A stretch of 64,000 nt of DNA from Fusobacterium sp. (GCF_032477075.1 NZ_JAWDXO010000005.1:66108-130107), one strand, 5' to 3'; positions 53,187-62,496 are shown, numbered from the stretch's first letter. Numbers and translations: made by a program. The notes: generated from the letters alone by a model not told the origin.

Positions 53187-54593
53187 ATGGATTATAAAAA
53201 AATTTCACAGGAAATATTAAGAAACATAGGGGGAAGAGAAAATATAGAAAATGCTGCACATTGTGTAACTAGACTTCGTTTGGTATTAAAAGATACTAGT
53301 AAATTTAATAAAGAGGAACTGCTGAAAGTAGAGGGAACAAAAGGAGTTTTCTTAAATAGTGGGCAGTTACAGATAATATTTGGAAGTGGGGTAGTAAATG
53401 AAGTTTTTGATGCTTTTACAAAGGAAGCAGGAATTAAAGAAGCTTCTTTAAATGATATAAAATCAGCAGGAATGAAAAAAGAAAATTTAATGAAACAAGG
53501 ATTTAAGGTGTTTTCAGATATATTTATTCCAATAGTGCCAGCATTTGTGGGAGCTGCTATGATATTAGGAGTAAAGTCTGTATTGACTACAGCAGGACTC
53601 TTTGGAATGGATGGAGCACTTGCAGATAAATATGAAGTTATAGCGGGATTTGCAACATTTCTAACAGTAGTGGCTTCAACTTTTGCTTTTTTGCCTTTAC
53701 TTGTAACATATTCAGCAGTGAAAAGATTTGGAGGAAATCCTATATTTGGTATAGTTTTAGGATGTACTATGCTCTATCCTACACTTATGGATGCCAATGT
53801 ATTTGCTCTTGGAAAGGAAGTACCACAGTATTGGAACTTATTAGGTTTTTCCATCCCAGCAGTAGGATTTCAGGGAGGAGTATTTCCAGCTATATTGTCA
53901 TCTTGGTTTTTAGCAAGAGCTGAAAAATTTTATTTAAAAATTGTACCACAAATGGTTTCATTTATATTTGTTCCAGCTCTTACTCTTGTATCTTCAGGAT
54001 TGGCTTTGTTTCTTGTATTTGGACCAATAGGGAATGCTTTAGGAACAGGACTTGGAACGATCATAGATTTTTTGTATAGTTCTTGCGGACCTTTTGGAGC
54101 ATTTATATTTGCAGGGGCTCTTCAACCTCTTGTGGTTACTGGTACACAACACGCTATTCAAGGAATAGAAGCGAGTCTTGTAGCACAAACAGGATTTAAT
54201 TATATTCAGCCCCTATGGTCAGTCTCTATTATTGCTCAAGGTGGAGGGGCTATTGGAATGTATATTCTGGCTAAGAAAAAATCAAAAGATAGAGAGATAG
54301 CTATGTCATCATTTATACCTACACTATTTGGAATATCAGAACCAGCTATATTTGCTGTAAATCTTAAAGATTCTTCAATTCCGTTTTTATGCTCTATACT
54401 TGGAGCGGGGTTAGCAGGAGCATATATGAAGATATTTGATGTGAAGGCTATTGGTTTTGCTCTTACAGGACTTCCAGGAATTACTATAAGTAATCCTCCT
54501 ACATTGATACACTATATAATAGGAAATTTTTTGGCTTTTTCTCTTCCTATCATATTTATTGTTTCATATAATAAGATGAAAAAAATAAAATAA
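53187..54593 (+). CDS. scrA: PTS sucrose-specific IIBC
   Basis: ScrA (468 aa) joins an EIIB domain (about 1-85, phosphocysteine in [11 protein letters not shown]) to a membrane EIIC (about 105-468, ten helices, [27 protein letters not shown]). It imports sucrose as sucrose-6-phosphate. EIIA is not present in this gene and would be shared from elsewhere. The following scrB and scrK genes fit sucrose use. The ribosome site is AGGAGGG. Confidence 0.9.
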   Translation: MDYKKISQEILRNIGGRENIENAAHCVTRLRLVLKDTSKFNKEELLKVEGTKGVFLNSGQLQIIFGSGVVNEVFDAFTKEAGIKEASLNDIKSAGMKKENLMKQGFKVFSDIFIPIVPAFVGAAMILGVKSVLTTAGLFGMDGALADKYEVIAGFATFLTVVASTFAFLPLLVTYSAVKRFGGNPIFGIVLGCTMLYPTLMDANVFALGKEVPQYWNLLGFSIPAVGFQGGVFPAILSSWFLARAEKFYLKIVPQMVSFIFVPALTLVSSGLALFLVFGPIGNALGTGLGTIIDFLYSSCGPFGAFIFAGALQPLVVTGTQHAIQGIEASLVAQTGFNYIQPLWSVSIIAQGGGAIGMYILAKKKSKDREIAMSSFIPTLFGISEPAIFAVNLKDSSIPFLCSILGAGLAGAYMKIFDVKAIGFALTGLPGITISNPPTLIHYIIGNFLAFSLPIIFIVSYNKMKKIK

Positions 54594-54606
54594 TAAAGGA
54601 GTAGAA

Positions 54607-55977
54607 ATGAAATTTTTAAAAGTTGAAAAATATACATATTTAGAAGAGAAACATAAAGAATATTTAGAAAAATTAAAAAAATATGTACAGAGAAGTAAAT
54701 ATATTCCTAAATTCCATATTTATCCTCCATGTGGTCTTCTGAATGATCCAAATGGTTTGGGATATTTTAGGGGAGAATATCAACTATTCTATCAATGGTT
54801 TCCATTTGGAACAAGTCATGGAATGAAACACTGGGCAAGAGTGACCTCTAAAGATATGAAAGATTGGAAGTGGCAGGGAGCCGCTTTAATACCTAATCAA
54901 GAATATGAGAAAAATGGATGTTATTCCGGAAATGCTATTGAAAAAGATGGAAAGTTTTATCTTTTCTATACTGCTAATTATAAAACAGAAAATGGGAGAA
55001 TACCTAAGCAAGCAGTAGCAGTAATGGATAATGAGGGAAAAATAGAGAAGTATTCAAATAATCCAATAATAGATGGAGCTCCAGAGGGATTTACTGGTGA
55101 TATAAGAGATCCCTTTGTATTTGAGAAGAATGGGGCATATTACATGCTTTTAGGAGGAAAGACTGTAACAGAAAATGGAGAACTGCTTATTTATAAAAGT
55201 GATAATCTTTTAAATTGGAACTATGAAGGAATATTGGATATAGGAATAGAAGGTCTTGGATATATGTTTGAATGCCCTGGATATATAGAAATTGATGGTA
55301 AAGGGGTATTGATATTTTCTCCTATGGGATTGAAAGCACAGGGAGATCGTTATCACAACCAATTTACTTCTTTATATATGATAGGAGAGCTTGACTTAGA
55401 AGAAAAAAAATTCAAAGCAGGATATTATGATGAAATAGACTGCGGATTTGATTTTTATGCACCACAAGTATTTTATGGAAAAGATGAAAAACCTTTAATG
55501 ATAGGTTGGTTTGGATGTGGAGATCAGCAGCTTCCTACTGATAAGGATATGTGGAGACATGGACTTACTATGCCTAGAGAACTCCATGTGAAGAATGGAA
55601 AGTTATATACCTTGCCAGTTAAAGAAATAACTTCTCTCTATATGAAAAAGGATTTATCAGAAGTGACTGGAAGAAATATACTTGGAGAAACTTTTGTTAC
55701 TGAGGGAATATTTAGGGCAACAGAGGGAAATAAAATTTTAAAGTTTGGAACTGATGAGGATAACTTGAAATTAAAGATAGATTTTTCTGAAAGAAAAATA
55801 ACTCTTGATAGAAAAAATTTAAAACAAGCAGTAGACCCAGCATATGGATATGAAAGAAGTTGCTCTTTTGAAAGTTGTGAAGAACTTCATTTGAAAATAT
55901 ATATAGATAACAGTTTTATAGAGATTTCTGTAAATAATGGGGAGAAAATGATTTCAGCAAGATTTTTTCCTGTTTAA
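54607..55977 (+). CDS. scrB: Sucrose-6-phosphate hydrolase
   Basis: ScrB (456 aa, GH32) splits sucrose-6-phosphate into glucose-6-phosphate and fructose. It has the nucleophile motif LLNDPNG (D47), the RDP motif in GDIRDPFVF, and the acid/base ECPGY. The five-bladed propeller is followed by a C-terminal beta-sandwich (about 340-456). It is 13 bp after scrA. No signal peptide is present, as expected for an intracellular PTS product. Confidence 0.94.
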   Translation: MKFLKVEKYTYLEEKHKEYLEKLKKYVQRSKYIPKFHIYPPCGLLNDPNGLGYFRGEYQLFYQWFPFGTSHGMKHWARVTSKDMKDWKWQGAALIPNQEYEKNGCYSGNAIEKDGKFYLFYTANYKTENGRIPKQAVAVMDNEGKIEKYSNNPIIDGAPEGFTGDIRDPFVFEKNGAYYMLLGGKTVTENGELLIYKSDNLLNWNYEGILDIGIEGLGYMFECPGYIEIDGKGVLIFSPMGLKAQGDRYHNQFTSLYMIGELDLEEKKFKAGYYDEIDCGFDFYAPQVFYGKDEKPLMIGWFGCGDQQLPTDKDMWRHGLTMPRELHVKNGKLYTLPVKEITSLYMKKDLSEVTGRNILGETFVTEGIFRATEGNKILKFGTDEDNLKLKIDFSERKITLDRKNLKQAVDPAYGYERSCSFESCEELHLKIYIDNSFIEISVNNGEKMISARFFPV

Positions 55978-55992
55978 AAAGGAGAGAAGAAT

Positions 55993-56937
55993 ATGTATGA
56001 TATTACAGCTTTAGGAGAATTATTAATAGATTTTACTTCATGTGGTGTATCAGAAGCAGGGATGAAAACATTTGAACAAAATCCTGGAGGAGCTCCAGCT
56101 AATGTACTGGCAGCAGCTCAAAATTTTGGAATGAAAACCGCTTTTATAGGAAAAATAGGGGCAGATATACATGGAGATTTTTTAAGAAAAGTATTAGAAA
56201 ATAAAGGAATAGAAACAAAAGGGCTCATAAGTGATTCCAAATTTTTTACAACTTTAGCCTTTGTTTCATTAGAAAATGGAGAAAGAAAGTTTTCTTTTGC
56301 CAGAAAACCCGGAGCTGATACAAAACTTGAAATATCTGAACTTAATTTAGAACTTATAAGAAACAGCAGAATATTTCATTTTGGTTCTCTTTCTTTAATA
56401 GATGAACCTGTGAGGAGTGCAACTATATCAGCTGTAAAAGAGGCAAAGAAAGCAGGGGCAGTTATTTCATATGATCCCAACTATAGAGCTCTTTTGTGGG
56501 AGACTAAAGAAGAAGCTATGAAAGAAATGCGTTCAGTTATTAAATATGTAGATATAATAAAAATATCTGATGAAGAAACCTATCTTCTTACAGATTGCTG
56601 TGATCCAAGTGAGGCAGCAGCACATTTGATAAATCAGGGAATATCTTGTGTAGTTGTCACTTTGGGAGCTGATGGAGCTCTTTTAAAAACTAAGGATTTT
56701 GAAGTGAGAGAAAAAGGCAGATTTCGTCAGGCAGTAGATACAACAGGGGCAGGAGATTCTTTTTGGGGAGGAATACTTTTCAAATTTATTAAATGTCAGA
56801 AAAAGATTGATGATATTTCAAAAGAGGAAGCAAGAAATTTTTTAAAATTTGCCAATGAAACAGCAGGAATGTGTGTGGAAAAAAGAGGGGCTATACCAGC
56901 TATGCCACTATTGGAAGAGGTATTGAAGAATCTCTAG
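55993..56937 (+). CDS. scrK: Fructokinase, PfkB family
   Basis: This 314-residue kinase phosphorylates fructose released by ScrB. It has the PfkB N-terminal signature NPGGAPANVLAAAQNFG and the C-terminal VDTTGAGDSFWGG with catalytic Asp and the ATP anion hole. It ends the scr cassette, 15 bp after scrB. The 5' end is preceded by AAAGGAGAG. Confidence 0.93.
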   Translation: MYDITALGELLIDFTSCGVSEAGMKTFEQNPGGAPANVLAAAQNFGMKTAFIGKIGADIHGDFLRKVLENKGIETKGLISDSKFFTTLAFVSLENGERKFSFARKPGADTKLEISELNLELIRNSRIFHFGSLSLIDEPVRSATISAVKEAKKAGAVISYDPNYRALLWETKEEAMKEMRSVIKYVDIIKISDEETYLLTDCCDPSEAAAHLINQGISCVVVTLGADGALLKTKDFEVREKGRFRQAVDTTGAGDSFWGGILFKFIKCQKKIDDISKEEARNFLKFANETAGMCVEKRGAIPAMPLLEEVLKNL

Positions 56938-57160
56938 GGATAAGAGAGAATAGTTCAATTATTAAAAAAATTAACTTGAATTTTCATGGCAGTGATACAG
57001 TGCATTTTAAAAGTTGTTTTTTATATTATTCTATATTTTCAGCTTCTTTCATAAATTATTCTTCCATATTAATCAGAGTATATAAAAAAGATATTTTTAT
57101 TAAATTAATTGAAAATAGTCTATTTTATAAAAAATAATTTAAAACAGGATTAGAGAAAAA

Positions 57161-57211
57161 ATATAAGATTTGAAATGAAAGAATAAAAATGTTATTATGC
57201 AGATAAAGAAT
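57161..57211 (+). repeat. 51-bp promoter-bearing repeat, copy B
   Basis: Copy B of the repeat at 51913-51963. It contains TTGAAA (57170-57175) and TATTAT (57193-57198) and drives the DUF5131 gene 24 bp further on. The pair brackets the sucrose cassette as direct repeats 5.2 kb apart. Confidence 0.85.
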
Positions 57212-57234
57212 TGAGAAGTTTCACAGGAGAAAAA

Positions 57235-58020
57235 ATGAGTGAGATATGGAATCCGTGGCATGGCTGTTATAAAAAAAGTGAAGGCTGCATAAATTGCTAT
57301 ATGTACTATTTAGATGCTCAGAGAGGACAGAGAAGTAATATAGTATATAAGGTAAAAAATAATTTTAATCTTCCTCTGAAAAAAGATAGAAAGGGAAACT
57401 ATAAAATAAAAAAAGGGACTCTTCTTTATACTTGTATGACTTCAGATTTTTTTCTGGAAGAAGCAGATGAATGGAGAAAAGAAATATGGGATATGATGCG
57501 TATCAGAACTGATATTGTTTTCTGGATATTAACAAAAAGACCAGAGAGAATAAAAGAGGTACTTCCTCCTGACTGGAATAATGGCTGGGATAATGTCTGT
57601 ATTAATATAACAGCAGAAAATCAAAAGAGAGCAGATGAAAGAATTCCAATTCTTTTAAAACTGCCATTTAAGTATAAAGGAGTAGTAGCAGCTCCTCTTT
57701 TAGAAGAAATAAATATAGAAAAGTATCTGAAAGATGGAATAATAAATGATATAAGTGCCAGTGGAGAAAATTATGCTGGAGCCAGACCTTGTAATTATGA
57801 TTGGATAAAAAGCCTTTATGAACAGTGCAGGAAATATGATACAACTTTTAGTTTTTTTGAAACAGGAGAGTATTTTATAAAAGATGGAAAAAAATATCAT
57901 ATTCCTAAAAAACTACAAGGGGAACAGGCAAGAAAATCAGGATTAAATTATAAGGGAAAGAATTCTTCAATAATACTTAAAGAAACATCTGAAGATGAAC
58001 AGATGAAATTATTTGATTAA
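57235..58020 (+). CDS. DUF5131 family protein (phage Gp37/Gp68-like)
   Basis: This 261-residue protein starts with NPWHGCYKKSEGCINCYM, a Cys pattern C11-x6-C18-x2-C21 resembling the cluster site of radical-SAM-like phage Gp37/Gp68 proteins. The central LTKRPERI and NITAENQKRADERIP are typical DUF5131 stretches; the late GENYAGARPCNYDW and FFETGEYFIKDGK follow. Catalytic function is not known; a metal-cluster enzyme acting on nucleic acids or proteins is possible. The ATG at 57235 is used since AGGAGA precedes it. It is outside the sucrose cassette but starts from the repeat copy B. Confidence 0.75.
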   Translation: MSEIWNPWHGCYKKSEGCINCYMYYLDAQRGQRSNIVYKVKNNFNLPLKKDRKGNYKIKKGTLLYTCMTSDFFLEEADEWRKEIWDMMRIRTDIVFWILTKRPERIKEVLPPDWNNGWDNVCINITAENQKRADERIPILLKLPFKYKGVVAAPLLEEINIEKYLKDGIINDISASGENYAGARPCNYDWIKSLYEQCRKYDTTFSFFETGEYFIKDGKKYHIPKKLQGEQARKSGLNYKGKNSSIILKETSEDEQMKLFD

Positions 58021-58050
58021 AGAATATGTAAGCTTTTATAATATTTATCA

Positions 58051-58079
58051 AAGAACTTTAATTTTTAAAGTTCTTTTTT
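58051..58079 (+). terminator. Terminator after DUF5131 gene
   Basis: An 11-bp stem AAGAACTTTAA (58051-58061)/TTAAAGTTCTT (58065-58075) has a 3-nt loop and a T-run. Confidence 0.85.
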
Positions 58080-58515
58080 AAAATTCCTTTTTATTTCATA
58101 TGATACAAATTTAATCCAGTTTTTTACAGGTTTAAGAATTATAATAAAATAAATATTTATGAGAGAATTTATTTTTTATGAAAAAAGAAAAAAGAATCTC
58201 TCTTTTTTTTTATATCTATTAAAATCTCACTAATTCAAAAATATTAAATGTTTTTATATAAAATGTTAATTTTTAAAATGATAAAAAAAATTCTTTTTTC
58301 AAATAAAATTTGTTACTTTTATTTTATGTTTTTATTTTTAAAATAATTCTTTAAATCTATATTTTATTGTTTTTTGTATTTTTGAATTAATATCAATTTT
58401 ATTAAAAATAAAATTATCAAAGATATAAAAAAGTTATCTTTGTTTTCGAAAAATCTAATTTTTTTTTTAATTTCATAAAAAATTTAAGTTTTATTAAAAA
58501 ACAAAAAATAAAAAG

Positions 58516-58544
58516 TTGATATTTTTTGATTTTTATATTATAAT
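58516..58544 (+). promoter_or_regulatory. Strong predicted promoter of the small RNA
   Basis: TTGATA (58516-58521) and TATAAT (58539-58544) are 17 bp apart. Transcription would start near 58551. Confidence 0.65.
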
Positions 58545-58550
58545 AAAAAT

Positions 58551-58613
58551 AGCACACAAAAATTAATATTTTTTGTGTGCAGAAATAACTAAAAAATTTT
58601 AGTTATTTTTTTT
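58551..58613 (+). ncRNA. Candidate small RNA or leader, about 63 nt
   Basis: The predicted transcript folds into a first hairpin GCACACAAAAA (58552-58562)/TTTTTGTGTGC (58570-58580) and a second, AAATAACTAAAA (58583-58594)/TTTTAGTTATTT (58597-58608), followed by eight Ts. The second hairpin is a good Rho-independent terminator. A strong promoter lies 6 bp upstream of the first hairpin. No start codon or ribosome site lies within. It could be a trans-acting RNA or an attenuator controlling the autotransporter downstream. Confidence 0.6.
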
Positions 58614-58620
58614 AGTATAA

Positions 58621-58652
58621 TAAAGAATATATGATTACTCATATATTCTTTA
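58621..58652 (+). promoter_or_regulatory. Third hairpin in the autotransporter leader
   Basis: TAAAGAATATATG (58621-58633) pairs with CATATATTCTTTA (58640-58652) in a perfect 13-bp stem with a 6-nt loop, 62 bp before the autotransporter ATG. No T-run follows. Confidence 0.5.
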
Positions 58653-58714
58653 TGGGAAGGAATTTTGTATTGTTTTTTTAATACTTGAATATTTAATGCA
58701 ATAGGGAGAGTCAA

Positions 58715-61465
58715 ATGAAAAAAAGTATATTAATAATGTTTGCTATAAAGGCAATCATTTCTTTAGGAGCAACAGTGGAAACTGACCAGACTTTGTATTA
58801 TTCACCTGTTAATCGTGGTGATGATGTCAAGGTAACTACTACTGTTGCAGCAAAAACTGGTCCATTGCAAGGATTTGGAGCCTATCTTAACAATAGAGAC
58901 TACTATCTGAACAATGCTGAATTTACAACTTCTGGGTCTCAAGCTGATGCTGTGAGAACCAATGGTGGAAGTAACTATTTTTATGCTAATAATTTGAAGA
59001 TTAACACTACTGGAAGCAGTGCTGATGCCATAAATATGGGTTCTAATAATTATGATACTAAATATACAGATTTAGTTTATGTAAAAAGTAGTGCTGATTT
59101 GACTTCAAAATCAGGGGTTACTGTAAGAGCTAATAATTATTTTAATGAAAATTCAAAGAGTATTGTTATTCTGCCAGATAACTCTATTCTTAAAAATACG
59201 TATGCCTATACAGCAGTAAATAGTACTGAAGCTCAAGGTTATACTGTTTATGCTGGTAATAGAGATAAAGATATAACAAACTTATCAACAACTGAGTGGT
59301 TAATCAATGGAAAAAATAATAATACAAAAGGAAAGGCTTTTGTCTTTGTTGGAGATAATGCAGAAATAGAATCTAATGCTAAAAAAGGTCATGCTGTTTA
59401 TGCCAATAAAGGAGGGGTAGTACAGCTTGGAGATAATGCAGAAATTACTGCTAATGGAGTAGATGCATATGCTATATTTGCCTCTACAGAACAACAGGGA
59501 ACTCATACTGATAATATAAGACCTGGAAAAGTTTATTTAGAGGGAGGAGCTATTCTAAGAGCAGAAAACAGTAGTCATGTTATTCAAGCTAAAGGAGAAA
59601 ACTCAGTTATAATGAGTGGCTATCTTGCTGATCCTTCTATAGATCCTGATACTTATTCTAGAGGAAGTGATATAAATATTGATGAAAATACTGTTACTTC
59701 ATCTTCTGGAAAATTTGATATATCAGGAAATATTTCTGCTATTGAAGGTGGATATGTTTCATTAAATATGGATGATAATTCCAAATTTATTGGATCAACT
59801 GAACTAGATTCTGGATATGATTCTAAAATAAATTTAAAAATATCAGGAAATGGAAGTGTTTGGGAAATGGATAAAGATTCTTCCCTAACTTCACTTACTC
59901 TTGAAGATGGAGCTGTATTAACTCCATTTAGAAGTTCATCTACAGAAACAACTTCATATACTTTAATCGGAGATGTTAACAACAATGGAGGAGTAATAAA
60001 TCTTTCATCAGTTTCCAATAATGAGTTTGATGTTTTCACTATTAATGGAAATTATCATGGTGCTAATGGTTATATTGTTTTTGATACAGAGTTAAATGAT
60101 GATACATCAGGAACAGATAATTTGATTATCACAGGAGATACATCAGGAACAACAAAAGTAAAAGTTAATAATATAGGAGGAACTGGAGCTGAGGCTCTGG
60201 AAGGAATAGAATTAATATCTATAATGGGAAATTCTAATGGAGAATTTGAAAAAGATGGGCGTATAGTGGCTGGGTCTTATGAATACTTTTTGAATCGTGG
60301 AAATGGAACTACTACTGATACAAAAAATTGGTATTTAACAAGTACTCTTCCAGCTCCACCAGTAACTCCACCAGTAACTCCACCAGTAACGCCTCCTGTT
60401 ACACCACCAGTAACGCCTCCTGTTACACCACCAATGGTTATACCAGATCCAGAATCAGAAATACCATCAGTGGTAGAAGAAAAGAGACCAGTATATAGAC
60501 CAGAATCAGGAAGTTATCTGGCAAATAATGCTGCTGTAAATACTTTATTTCTTCATAGCCTTCATGATCGTCTTGGAGAAACTCAATATACAGATGCTCT
60601 TTTAAATGAAGACAAAGTGTCAAGTATCTGGGTAAGAAATGTAGGTGGGTATAATACATTCAGAGATAGTTCTGATCAACTAAAAACTACAAGTAAACGT
60701 TATGTTTTACAAGTAGGAGGAGATATTGCACAATGGAGTACAAATGGTAAAAATCGTTATCATTTAGGAATAATGGGAGGATATGCATTTAATCACAGTA
60801 AAACAGATTCCAATGTAACTAAATATTCTTCAAAAGGAGATGTAACAGGATATAATATAGGACTGTATGGAACATGGTACGCAAATGAAGAAGATAAATC
60901 AGGAATGTATACTGATACTTGGGTTACATATAACTGGTTTGACAATGAAGTTCGTGGTGATGAACTTGCTAACGAAAAATATTCTTCAAAAGGAGTTACT
61001 GCCTCAATAGAGAGTGGATATAGCTTCAAAATAGAAAATGACCATTCAGACAGAAAAACATATTATGTACAGCCAAAAGCTCAAGTAATATATATGGGCG
61101 TGAAAACAAAAGATCACAAAGAAGAGAATGGAACATTAGTAGAAAATAAAGGTGATGGAAATATACAGACACGTTTAGGGGTAAAAGCCTATGCAAATAA
61201 TTTTTCTTCAGTAGATAAGGAGAAAAACAGAGAATACCAGCCTTTTGTAGAAGTAAACTGGATACATAATACAAAAGATTATAATGTAGTGATGGATGGA
61301 GTAAATAATAAACAAAAAGGAACAAAGGACATAGGAGAAGCTAAAATAGGAATGGAAGTAAAAATGAATCCTAATTTAAGCCTGTGGGGAAATGTGGCTC
61401 ACCAATGGGGCGGAAGTGGTTATAGAGATTCAAGAGTGACTGTTGGAATAAAATATTCATTTTAA
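58715..61465 (+). CDS. Type Va autotransporter, beta-helix passenger
   Basis: This 916-residue outer-membrane protein has an N-terminal signal (MKKSILIMFAIKAIISLGA), a passenger of about 25-545 with repetitive, Asn/Gly/Ser-rich beta-helix segments (HAVYANKGG, DNAEITANGVDAYAIFAST), and a Pro-rich linker of repeating VTPP units (residues about 549-573). A pertactin-like beta-barrel follows to the end (about 650-916, closing with VTVGIKYSF). The C-terminal Phe is required for barrel insertion. The passenger role (adhesin or other) is not known. AGGGAGAG precedes the ATG. An AT-hook gene starts 15 bp after the stop. Confidence 0.9.
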   Translation: MKKSILIMFAIKAIISLGATVETDQTLYYSPVNRGDDVKVTTTVAAKTGPLQGFGAYLNNRDYYLNNAEFTTSGSQADAVRTNGGSNYFYANNLKINTTGSSADAINMGSNNYDTKYTDLVYVKSSADLTSKSGVTVRANNYFNENSKSIVILPDNSILKNTYAYTAVNSTEAQGYTVYAGNRDKDITNLSTTEWLINGKNNNTKGKAFVFVGDNAEIESNAKKGHAVYANKGGVVQLGDNAEITANGVDAYAIFASTEQQGTHTDNIRPGKVYLEGGAILRAENSSHVIQAKGENSVIMSGYLADPSIDPDTYSRGSDINIDENTVTSSSGKFDISGNISAIEGGYVSLNMDDNSKFIGSTELDSGYDSKINLKISGNGSVWEMDKDSSLTSLTLEDGAVLTPFRSSSTETTSYTLIGDVNNNGGVINLSSVSNNEFDVFTINGNYHGANGYIVFDTELNDDTSGTDNLIITGDTSGTTKVKVNNIGGTGAEALEGIELISIMGNSNGEFEKDGRIVAGSYEYFLNRGNGTTTDTKNWYLTSTLPAPPVTPPVTPPVTPPVTPPVTPPVTPPMVIPDPESEIPSVVEEKRPVYRPESGSYLANNAAVNTLFLHSLHDRLGETQYTDALLNEDKVSSIWVRNVGGYNTFRDSSDQLKTTSKRYVLQVGGDIAQWSTNGKNRYHLGIMGGYAFNHSKTDSNVTKYSSKGDVTGYNIGLYGTWYANEEDKSGMYTDTWVTYNWFDNEVRGDELANEKYSSKGVTASIESGYSFKIENDHSDRKTYYVQPKAQVIYMGVKTKDHKEENGTLVENKGDGNIQTRLGVKAYANNFSSVDKEKNREYQPFVEVNWIHNTKDYNVVMDGVNNKQKGTKDIGEAKIGMEVKMNPNLSLWGNVAHQWGGSGYRDSRVTVGIKYSF
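60356..60433 (+). repeat. Repeats coding the VTPP linker
   Basis: Imperfect 12-bp units such as CCAGTAACTCCA and CCTGTTACACCA code six VTPP steps between passenger and barrel. The number may vary between strains by slippage. Confidence 0.7.
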
Positions 61466-61480
61466 TAAGGAGATACCTCA

Positions 61481-61660
61481 ATGAATGAGAGAAGAAAAAG
61501 AGGGAGACCAGCTGGAAGCGGTAAAAAACCACATTTCATTTTAGGATGCCGTGTTTCAAAGGGAGAATATGATTTTATAAAAGAAAGTTTAAATGTACTG
61601 AAGAAAAAATATAAAAAGAAAAACAAAATTCTCTTGGCACTTTTTGAAAATTTAGAATAA
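61481..61660 (+). CDS. Small AT-hook protein with RHH-like domain
   Basis: This 59-residue protein begins with a clear AT-hook (RKRGRPAGSGKK, core GRP at residues 8-10). A ribbon-helix-helix-like segment follows, a short strand FILGCRVSKGEYDFIKESL and a second helix KKNKILLALFENLE. Both parts suggest DNA binding. AAGGAGA sits 8 nt before the ATG. It lies 15 bp after the autotransporter stop and 37 bp before a longer gene whose N-terminal region resembles its RHH part. It could regulate the locus; no evidence beyond the sequence. Confidence 0.75.
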   Translation: MNERRKRGRPAGSGKKPHFILGCRVSKGEYDFIKESLNVLKKKYKKKNKILLALFENLE

Positions 61661-61697
61661 TTTTTATGAAAAAATTCGTATTACAGGGGAAATAACT

Positions 61698-62246
61698 GTG
61701 AAAATAAAAAATGAAGTAGTAGAAATTGAAAATGAAAATTTAAAGGAATATAGAATCTTTGGAAATAGATTCACTCAAGAAGAATATAATATTATATCAA
61801 ATGGGTTAAAAAAATTGAAAAAAGACAATTTAAATAATACGGATATATTACTGGCTTTATTAAAAAAAAAGGTACGAAATACTTTAAAAGATAATATATA
61901 CAAATTAAAAAATAAAATTTATATTTTAGAAAATAATGAAATAGAAAGAGTTTTAAAATTATATTTTTTAATCAAGTACAGAGCTTCTATTTTACCGCAT
62001 TCAATTAAAAAAAGGAGCGGAATTATCAGTTTTGAGTTTATCAATACCTCTAATGAGAAATATGTTGTAGTTATTTTTGATAAAAATAAAAAAAAGTTTA
62101 AGGAAAAACTTATTTCTTGCTCCAATAAAGGAAGAATAATCCTTTGGGATCCGGCAAATATCTGCCAGATAAAAGACATTGAAAAAATAGATGCAGAAGA
62201 TGTTAACTTTTTTATAGATCAATTTAAACATATAATATTTTCTTAA
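61698..62246 (+). CDS. Hypothetical protein with RHH-like N-terminal domain
   Basis: This 182-residue protein of unknown function starts at GTG 61698 after AGGGGAA. Residues about 19-55 (RIFGNRFTQEEYNIISNGL, then LLALLKKK) parallel the RHH-like part of the preceding small protein. The rest (about 56-182) is Lys/Ile-rich with strand-like IISFEFINTS and VVVIFDKNKKK and a final helix. No AT-hook is present. It may be a partner of, or a fused-form relative of, the small protein. A bidirectional terminator follows at 62260. Confidence 0.6.
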   Translation: MKIKNEVVEIENENLKEYRIFGNRFTQEEYNIISNGLKKLKKDNLNNTDILLALLKKKVRNTLKDNIYKLKNKIYILENNEIERVLKLYFLIKYRASILPHSIKKRSGIISFEFINTSNEKYVVVIFDKNKKKFKEKLISCSNKGRIILWDPANICQIKDIEKIDAEDVNFFIDQFKHIIFS

Positions 62247-62257
62247 AATATATAAAA

Positions 62258-62292
62258 TAAAAAACACTGGAGATATTTCCAGTGTTTTTATT
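62258..62292. terminator. Bidirectional terminator at 62.26 kb
   Basis: AAAAACACTGG (62260-62270) pairs with CCAGTGTTTTT (62279-62289), ending the + strand hypothetical gene and the - strand small gene. Confidence 0.85.
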
Positions 62293-62301
62293 TGAATTAA
62301 T

Positions 62302-62496
62302 TCATCTAAGTTTTTCTATAATTATATTATCTTTTATATTTATTCTAGGTTCTGAATGACCCAGTTTTTTTACAATTCTCATTCTGTAACGTGTTATAGC
62401 TTTTCCTATGGCTTGTTCTTTAGTGTCTGCGTTTACTATCATAAAAAACTTACTAAAGTAAATATCATTTATTATGTTTATTTTAAAATTGCTCAT
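62302..62496 (-). CDS. Small hypothetical protein
   Basis: This 64-residue protein is supported by a GAGGTGA ribosome site 5 nt before its ATG and by the terminator just downstream. It is basic, with FFMIVNADTKEQAIGKAITRYRMRIVKKLG reading as a strand followed by a helix; no family is recognised. It is a single unit on the minus strand. Confidence 0.55.
   Translation of the reverse strand: MSNFKINIINDIYFSKFFMIVNADTKEQAIGKAITRYRMRIVKKLGHSEPRINIKDNIIIEKLR

Larger units (their letters stand above)
58021..58714. other. 694-bp very AT-rich gap before the autotransporter
   Basis: The first part holds the terminator of the DUF5131 gene (58051-58079). From 58080 to 58515 the DNA is an A/T-rich tract with no ORF or motif I can name. 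From 58516 a promoter, an RNA-like double hairpin and a third hairpin precede the autotransporter ATG; these have their own entries. Confidence 0.7.

Noticed and set aside
56871..57137. Reading frame over the end of scrK and the gap after it
   Set aside because: It shares bases with the end of scrK in another frame, lacks a ribosome site, and has a composition of AT-rich noise. The promoter repeat follows it.
58080..58515. Coding sequence or mobile element in the AT-rich tract before the autotransporter
   Set aside because: No frame with a start and ribosome site, no terminal inverted repeats and no protein-like composition were found.
60356..60433. Repeats in the autotransporter as a CRISPR array
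   Set aside because: The units are 12 bp, contiguous, without spacers, and code the VTPP linker in frame.
61762..62267. Minus-strand frames opposite the 182-residue gene
   Set aside because: They lack ribosome sites and arise from Lys/Ile-rich codons on the other strand.
62302..62496. Dismissing the 64-residue minus-strand frame as noise
   Set aside because: It has a GAGGTGA ribosome site and ends next to a terminator, so it is kept as a gene.
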